This document shows positions 56,679 to 64,000 of a DNA stretch of 64,000 bases, piece after piece (the first letter of the stretch is position 1; the number at the start of each line of letters is the position of its first letter). Origin of the DNA: Pascua guehoae (lineage: Eukaryota; Basidiomycota; Tremellomycetes; Trichosporonales; Trichosporonaceae); contig BCJX01000007.1 of the NCBI GenBank assembly GCA_001600415.1, positions 652,032 to 716,031 of the forward strand, given 5' to 3'. The notes under the pieces were generated by a model, which had not been told where the DNA came from, searched no databases, and saw only the letters and a program-made list of their open reading frames with translations. The translations under genes were made by a program, and so were the position numbers.

Positions 56679-59520
56679 ATGGCAACGACGCTCATGCAAC
56701 CTGCCACGCACCGTCCTTCCATGGACCACGCTGCATCATTTGACAACCGCCGTACCGCGACCACCTCCGCGTACGACAAGCCTTCGGTGCCGCGCTCGCG
56801 CACAAACTCAAACAACTCCGTGTCGGCGGCGGCTGCACCGGCCCCCTCTCAAGCAGCCTACCCTCAACCCTACGCCAACACGTACTTTCCCCCCGCCAAT
56901 CCCTACCCCATTCACCAACAGCCCACTTGGCCTGCCGCTGCTGTTCCAGCATCGTCCTTTTACGCTCCACCCTTCCATACCTACCCCGGCACACAAGCGC
57001 CTGTCGGTTTCCCCCAAGGCTACCAACAAGGACACCCCGACTTCTCTGCCTGGGCGCACGTCTACCAGCAGATGGTTGCCGGGGGACACATGCCAGGTCC
57101 AGGCCATCTGCCACCACCGAGCCAGCAGCGCCAGCCAGAGCTGGACGACAACTCTGAAGCGACTCGGAGCGGACGGAGTTCCACGGAGCCAGCTATGGTC
57201 ACCGCCTCGGCACCCAAGGGTGCGCAGCAACCACAGGCTTTCCACCCATATAAGCGGTTACCCAAGGGTGCAGCCATGCCACGCTCCCAAAGCACGGACG
57301 GCCATTACCCCATGAGCGGGCTCGCAAGCCCCGGCAAGCCTTCACGCAACGCCGCGGCAGATGACCACAGGCGCACTGGCAGTGGCTCCGACTCGTTCGG
57401 CTCCATTAGCCCAGCGTCCTTGACCTCCGACTTGGCCCCCCCTCCAAAGCATCGCGAGCGTGAGCGTCCTCCATCCGTCTCAAGCCAGGGTAGCTCTCGT
57501 GGTGGTAGCGATCGTGGTGGCACTCGCTCCCCTGCCCACTCCGCTCCCTCTCGCACTGCCTCTCCTGGCACCACGACCGGAAGCACTCGGTCCTCCCCGG
57601 CCGCCTCTGCAGCTACCAAGTCGACACCTTTGGCCGCGGGGCCAATTGCGGCCAACGCGACCAATGCCCCTCCGGCACCACACCCTTCACCGTTATCGCA
57701 ATCGGCCACCACTTCTGAAGTTGACGCGACCGAAAAGAAGGCTGGCGGAAAGGGCCGTTTCGTCGGCAAGGAGAAGGGCAAGGAAAAGGAGAAGCCCCAG
57801 GACACGTCATCGCGGACTCCTTCATCGACAAAACCCGCACCGTCGCGCGTCGAAGCGTCAGCGACCTCTCGCGCCCCCCTCGCCCCAACAAAGCAGTCCC
57901 TCGCTCCTCCTGCTGCTCCGTTTGCCAACCCCAAAGCGATGAGCAGCGATATCAGCTTGGCAGAGACAGAACGGACAGCGGCCACCACCACGGCCTCCGT
58001 GTCTGGCAGCAAACCTCGCCGCGGGCTGTTCCGGATGAAGAACAAGTCGAGCGACAACATTTCTCTGTCATCGACCGTGTCATCGGCCAGTATGATGATC
58101 CGCAAGATGGGCAACATTGGCAAGCTCGCACGCCGCAACAGCCTCATGGGCATTTCCAAAATCTTCAAGGAGAAGCCCAAGGAGAGTGACGACGCAGCAG
58201 CCCCCGAAAAGGACGGCATGTTCAGCTTTAAGAAGAAGAGCGGCAAGAAGACAACTGCGGCACCGGCCACAGTGTCACATGCGTACGCAGAACTTGATCG
58301 CGTGTCCGAGGAAGACGACCGCCTGCTTTCTGGTCTGACACCTGCCGCGCGATTGGCGCGCCGCCACACCGTGCGCTCTCGCGCTGAGCAGCTCAAGCGG
58401 GAGGCGGACAGGAAGGCTGAGGAGGATGCTGCATCCGCTCGGACATCGTCAGCTTCGACTCCAGCGATCAACGAATTTACTGGAGGGTCTGCCGAGCCGA
58501 CCTGGGACAAGAACACGACCACTCGTGTCGCGTCATCTCTGCCAGCCGTTCAGGAGGCCGAGGCGCCAAAGACTGCTGCCAGCGGCAACAACAATGGGGC
58601 CAATGTCCTCCATGTCACTGCTCCTCGTACGGCTTCGGTGGTGCACGCGGTTGCAGTCAACCAAGCCGACTACGACAGCGCAGACTCGTCTGAGGGCGAG
58701 ACTATCGAGAACCCGTCCAACCCGAATCGCAATTCTGCTGCCGAGGACGCCGAGTTCCAGGCCGTGTGGGGCAAGTCGAACATTGACCCTGCACTGCGCC
58801 CTAAGAAGGGGATTCTCAAGAGTATGTTTCATGGGGCGAGATGAGAGGAATGTCGCTGACAGGTAGACAATGTTTCAAACGAGGACCTCGAGGGCATGGC
58901 CAGCCGGCAACGGTCCAACTCGGCCAACGATGTGGTCTCGCCAGCAGTTGAAGGTCCTCTATCCCAGCTCCCTGCGCCTCTCCCAGAGCGGATCGATGGC
59001 AACGCGCACGCTTCGCACAGCAAGGGTACTGGCGACGAGCAGGAGCAATTGTATGACCCTCTGTCGCCAAACTTTTCGCCGTTTGACAGCCCCTCCATCG
59101 AGTTGGACTACAAGCCGTCCATTTACAAGAACCCGACGCACAACACGTCTGCACCCACGCTCTCGCTGGGCGGCGAGCAGGGTCCAGGTCAGCAGATCCG
59201 CTCGATGACTGTCCCAGCACGCCGTCGCCTCATTTGGGCCCCAGAGTGTGCAGTGTACAGCACCTATGACTCGATGACGTACGACCGTCGCTCTGAGCCG
59301 GCCACCTGCAACCGTGAGTTGCGCATACCAACTGCGAGACTAGGTCGTCGCTAACACTCGTGCAGGACTCACCCCCGAGCTCGCGTTACAGATCAAGCAG
59401 GAGCTCAACGCGTTCAAGCTCGAGATGCCCGTGCACCCGCAGTCCAAGGGCTACACGCACTTTTTCTGTACGTTGGCAGCCGGCGACCTGCGTGTGGGTA
59501 ACGCTAACAATGCAGCCTAG
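56679..59520 (+). CDS. Largely disordered protein with BNI4/AFR1-like C-terminal block
   Basis: Exons 56679-58821, 58867-59313, 59366-59467 and a 5-nt last exon 59516-59520; 898 residues. Most of the protein is Ser/Pro/Ala-rich. A basic cluster in the middle (RRGLFRMKNKSSDN, MMIRKMGNIGKLARRNSLMG) is conserved-looking and could bind membrane or phosphatase. The C-terminus, RRRLIWAPECAVYSTYDS, YDRRSEPATCNRLTPELALQ, IKQELNAFKLEMPVHPQSKG and YTHFF, resembles the conserved end of fungal bud-neck proteins of the BNI4/AFR1 group, which tether protein phosphatase 1 to septins for septum chitin placement. I recall that similarity from memory and rate it moderate. The 2.5-kb CT-rich upstream region suggests a long leader. 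Confidence 0.8.
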
Positions 59521-62500
59521 AAAGCCGCAGCAATTTGCGCATCGCTCGCAGTTTGTCTCAAATACCGTCCGATCTGCATCTAGCCATACTGGCACGACCC
59601 AGGCGCCCCCATTCAACGCCACCACGCCTGGCTTCGCTTCCCCCACCCACCCACTGTCTGCAGTGTGACCTTGATGGTCTCTGCATGTCCTACACCGCCT
59701 GCAACCCGCAGCCGCATCGCACCTGGTCCTCCCGATTGTGCATTAGGTTTTGGTTCCCTCTCTTCTCCCCTGTCGTATGTCTCTCTGCCTGTTCCATAGC
59801 ACAACATTCTTCACCCACTCTCCACACTCCATGACACCGGCGTGCTCGTGCAACCGCCGCCGGTCCCCCCCCCCTCCACAGACAATACAGCCGTCCGTGC
59901 TTGACTATCCACGACCCCGTCCTCTCGCACCGTGCTCCCCTCTGTACCCCCATATAGTACCCTGTGCTATAGGCCGCTGCGAGTGAGATGCATGTGGTGC
60001 TCGTGTGCGTGAATGTCTATTGCGTGCCGCTCTTTTTCTTGCTCTCTGTGCTCTCGGCCGCGGCAGGTGTGGAGTTGTTCCTGGTAGAGCTTGGTCGTGG
60101 TACCTGTGCCTTTGACGGGTATAATACGGCATTGCTGGCGTAAGTAGTCATGGAGCTGGAAGCTGGGTTTCTGCTGGTCGCTCCTAGCTCTGGGGTTGTT
60201 GATAACTACTGCGACCATGACTTGTCGCCCCACAAGGGACCCAAACAATACTGGGCTTTGGTCTGCTTTGGTCTGCACTTTGGGGTTGTGATCAACAACT
60301 AGTCTCAAGTGGCTCGGCAAAAGGGGTTTATTCCGGTTAAGGGCAACCGGGGGTTTGATGGCGGTGCACCGCAGTGCATTGGCGCATCCAATTGATAAAG
60401 CAATTATGGGTCCTTTTCATCGAGCAATCGATCGTGCGCTTGGATGTGCGTCAGGAAGGCATGCTGGTGTGTGTGCCAGTCAGTGCCAGTAGGCACCGGT
60501 GGAAAGAAGAAACGAAGAGAGATCGAGCAGGTTTTGCGCGACGTGCGACGCTTGGCATGTCGCCATGTCGGCATTGAGCCACAATGGTTGTCAGAGATGG
60601 GGCTCGTGCGGCGCGTGTGGGCCATGGGACAAGGCACGGATCGCACAGTGGAAAACGTGGCCGAAGAGTGAAAAGGATCAAAGGAAGAAGCCACGCGCCA
60701 CGATGGGCGATGGCGTGTGCACCGTGTGCAGCGTGGCGTTTGCATGGAGACCGCATGGCACGGCATGGCATGCATGCATGCATGGCAAAGAGGGCGGAAG
60801 AAAGAAGAAAAAAAGAAACGAGAAAAAAAAAAAAAGATGCCGAGGGCAAAGTGCCCAGGGTATGGAGGCATTGCGGGCCAGGCAGAGCAAGGAAACCCAA
60901 GGGTATTTTCGAGGGAACGAAAACAGGCAAACGAACCAGCAAACAGAACGAGGGAGAGAGATCCGAGAGGGGGGGTGGGGGTGGCATCTGGGCAACCTAA
61001 AGACTGCCAAGGTTGGAAAGTGGGTGGTAGTACCACAGGGCTGGATTGGCTGCATGGGACCAAAAGGCACCCAGACACACACCCACCCCCACCTCTGCCA
61101 TAATGCGCAAAACTATAGTATAGTACTGTAGCCTAGCAGCGTGCAGCCAAGCCCAGTCGCCCAGCAGGCCAGCAGCAGCCTGGGCCCAGGTATAGACTTG
61201 CCGGCTTCTGGTGGTCGGTCACCCCACCCACCGCTCTGTACTGTACCACCCCCATTGTGGGTTGAGTTGGGTTTGGCTAGAGTTGGGTTGGGTTGGGTTG
61301 GGTTGCTCGCTCTGTCGCTCGCTCGCTCGCTCGCTCGCTGGCCCTTGCCTCGTTTCCGCCACGTTACGCAGCTGTGCCTCAACTCTACCTCTGCACTTTG
61401 TCGCTGTTCATCAGCCACTTTGTTGCCAGCTTGCCAGTATACCCCCACACACCCGACCCGACGACAGCAGCCCCCACCGACCGCCGTAGCCGATACACGG
61501 ACACGGCCTCGCCCTTTGTTGATCGCCCGCGCAACCCGGCACCCGGCAAGGCAGCAGGCAACAGGCAACAGGCAACAGTCCCATCCCATCCCATCCGACC
61601 TATTCCGCCGCATCTGCACCGACCGACGCCGTTACTCGTTCTTCTTGCCCTGCCTCCCTCCCATCCTTGCGACGCGACCGAACCGAACCCCCACCAGGTG
61701 CCACCAGGCCACCCACCCAGTGCTCAAACTGGTTTTACGCACGGGCCATCGCGTCCTTGTCCCTTTTGCCCCCCCTTCCTTCCTTGTGTCTGTCTCTCTC
61801 TCCCCTGGCCTCGTGGCTGGGTCTGAACCCATTTTCATTCCATCCAGCATCATTGTCGCTCGAGCTTTGAGCTTCATTTCTCGTACCCCCACGGCCCGCC
61901 TTGACCCGACCCTCTCCCCTCTCTCTTCCCCTCCCTTGCCTTGGAACCCAATCCCCCCCTCGGCCCTCTCGACCCGCATACAGTCGAGGATCAGCACGAC
62001 CTGTTCCTGTACACAACGTCTGCTGTACCTGCTGTACCAGGGCCACCTGCATACCTCGTCGCCCATTTCTGTTGCTCTTGCATTCCAGACACCTCGACGC
62101 ACGCGCACACCCCACATCCTACACGCACACGCCCACACCCACGCCACTCGACCAAGCAAACAAGCAAGGAAAGGCCAGTGCGACCCAACAGTGCAACTGT
62201 GCCCATTCCCCCCCTTGCCCCATCCCTCCATCCCATCGCACATCCCGACCTTGTGCCCAATCGGCCCAAAGACACAAGGGCAACAAGGATTCATCCTTGA
62301 AACTCCCTTTCGCCCGCGCTGTCACGACTGTGCTCGGCCAGTACAGACGTAGCAGGCGTAGCAGACGTAGCAGACAGACAAGCCCAGGTGTCACAGTCCT
62401 ACGTTGGGTTACCTGTGCTCGTGCCGTGCCTGTCTGTTCGGCTCTCTCTCTCTCTCGACTTGGGCCCCCCCTTGGCCCCCTGCCCTTGCTTGTCCAAGTT

Positions 62501-64000
62501 TATTGCTCCTCCTGGCTACCAACCCCGTCCACTGGGCTTCTGGCTTCTGGCTCCTGGCTCGTAGGCCATTGCACTTGAGGCTTCCACTGGGCTGCCTCAC
62601 GGCCCCTTTTGCCGCCATTGGTCTCGGTCGCTCGTCACTCGCCGCCCGTTGCCACCTCATCGCGCCAACTTTGCCTCTGCTGCTGCACAAGACTCGCGCC
62701 AGCAGTCGACATCTCCGACAATCGTCACTGCCACTTGGCCACCTCGGACATCGACGCCTTCTTCACTCCCCCCCCCCCCCCTGAACGGCAGTGAGCCCCC
62801 GCGCGCCCGTCGGCATCGCGCCCCTCATCCGCTCGTCTTCCGTCGGACAGACAGCTCGGTGCCCGCGCTCGTGCTCTTGCTCGTGCTCTTGCTCTCGCTC
62901 GCCTCGCTCGCAGCACCTGCCGGCCCGCATCTCTCCATCTGACACCCCCGCAGGTGCGCCAATCGTTCGTCCTTAGCCGGCCGCCTGGGCCTTCGAGGCC
63001 TGTGCCACCCCCGACCCCCCCGCGACTCGACTGGCGGCCGGCATTTGACACGCGCAACACGCGACGTCAAGGAATCAACAGCACGCACCTTGCCAGTCCA
63101 CCGACTGCGCCCTTGATCTCAAACTACGGCCGGCATTGACAACAGGCTCGCCCAACACGCCGCGTCGCCAGACTCACATCGGCCCGCGCAACCCCTCCAT
63201 CCGGCTGTTCGATACACCCTCCCCTCCGAGACTTGCTTGCGCAAAGCCTCGAAACACATCCACCGGCGCCGTCACCAGTCCACCCGGCTGACACGCTGCC
63301 CCCCCCCCCGCCCCTTTCCCCGCATCGCCTTTCCCATCTCTCGGCGTGCGGTACCCTTCCTCGAGCATTGGCACGCTCGACCCACGCGCTCGCTCGTCAC
63401 TCGTCACCCTCTCGTCGGCGACTGCCGCCGCGCGCGCCCGGCTACAAGTGTCGTTTGCACCTGCGCTTGCCACCACCTGTCACGACATCATTCGTACTGG
63501 GCATAAGCGGGCACACTGCGCATAACCACGCGGTACACACGGATAACAGACAACGTACCCCGAGCTTAACTTGGTTCTCGCTGCTGCTTCTGTTCGATAC
63601 CGGCACACATACACTGCCCGATCGCTGGCAGGATCGTTTGCCTTGTGATCGCACTTTGCTGCGTGCCTCAAAATCCTCCGACTTGCAAAGCAATTAATCC
63701 AGTCGGCCAACAAGCCCTGCAGCAACGACCCCGCAAAAGCGGGTTCCTACGCCTGTGCGACGAGACACGAGACACGACACAGGCCCAGCGAGATTGCCAG
63801 TTGTGGTCTGGAAACCCTGTCCGACGCCGAGCACGGCCCCCACCGCTACGCCACCGGCTTGCGTCACGGACCTCTTTACCCCTTGACCTCTCTTGTTCTC
63901 TCGTCCTCGTTCGCTCCCCTCCCACGCCGGACTCTTTTTTTTTTCTGCCTCCCCTGCAACACACCTACCCACCCCCTTGGTCTTCACGTTCCCTCGCCCA
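59521..64000. other. CT-rich DNA without a supported gene
   Basis: 59.5-60.3 kb is probably the 3' UTR of the BNI4-like gene. 60.4-61.1 kb has purine runs and 61.1-64 kb is strongly C/T-biased on the + strand, with tetranucleotide runs (GCTC at 61311-61340). Long open frames here are low complexity. The strand bias resembles the long leaders of other genes in the window, so a + strand gene may start beyond 64000. Confidence 0.55.

Noticed and set aside
59967..60320. Minus-strand frame of 117 codons with protein-like composition (RQVMVAVVINNPRARSDQQK)
   Set aside because: It has no ATG at its start, lies antisense to the likely 3' UTR of the BNI4-like gene, and resembles nothing I know. Kept only as a possibility.
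61141..62578. Long + strand open frames (up to 403 codons) in the CT-rich region
   Set aside because: Pro/Ser/Thr/Arg low-complexity translations due to C/T bias; no start context or splice structure supports a protein.
1..64000. CRISPR arrays, operons or bacterial features
   Set aside because: The window is eukaryotic nuclear DNA; the tandem repeats present lack the spacer structure of CRISPR.

Overview
The window looks like nuclear DNA of a basidiomycete yeast. The coding sequence is GC-rich. The conserved genes (RPB3, TUP1, kinesin-6, CLASP) are each cut by several very short GT-AG introns, mostly 33-70 nt, with CTRAC-type branch sites. The promoters are CT-rich, and the tRNA-Lys(CUU) carries a short intron. 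A tremellomycete such as a Trichosporonales yeast is my best guess; the order is an inference from intron style, not from a database comparison.

Layout. 57-3101 (-) encodes a multi-intron Zn2Cys6 transcription factor whose zinc cluster is split by an apparent 8-nt micro-exon. 4212-5116 (+) is a small secreted, probably GPI-anchored protein. About 5500-6349 is a decayed MAL-type alpha-glucoside:H+ symporter. 6929-12093 (+) is a CLASP_N/TOG microtubule protein with a very long disordered tail. 12347-14208 (+) is RPB3, convergent with a kinesin-6 at 14462-17855 (-). An intron-containing tRNA-Lys(CUU) lies at 18220-18310. 18671-20140 (+) is a multi-pass membrane protein. 21128-22372 (+) is an intronless GT1 glycosyltransferase. 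A repeat-rich gene-free stretch with a 168-base assembly gap precedes TUP1 (25027-27386, +). 27.4-32 kb is gene-poor and carries two related, oppositely oriented MITE-like elements.

The most unusual part is 32-52 kb. Four intact genes (34907-37180, 40716-43299, 45549-47669, 48915-51928) and two broken copies (37337-37839, about 38339-39015) form a head-to-tail array of a gene family I do not recognise. A more distant relative may sit at 32043-33728 (-). Members share a long disordered N-terminal half with a short KDD..(Q)A motif, a helical stretch beginning with K-D-x-x-x-x-x and about 60 C-terminal residues with a G-x-W-x-x...W pattern. The spacers are also duplicated: a conserved 3' flank block (five copies), a leader block (three copies) and upstream blocks with an ACGCGT box. 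One member (48915-51928) has tandemly duplicated small symmetrical phase-1 exons. This looks like a young, fast-evolving, birth-and-death gene cluster.

After the array, 51.9-56.7 kb is gene-free. 56679-59520 (+) is a largely disordered protein with a BNI4/AFR1-like C-terminal block. 59.5-64 kb is CT-rich DNA without a supported gene, probably 3' UTR plus the long leader of a gene beyond the window. The housekeeping genes point to transcription (RPB3, TUP1, zinc-cluster factor) and to microtubule and septum functions (CLASP, kinesin-6, BNI4-like), but nothing suggests they form one pathway; they are ordinary fungal neighbours.
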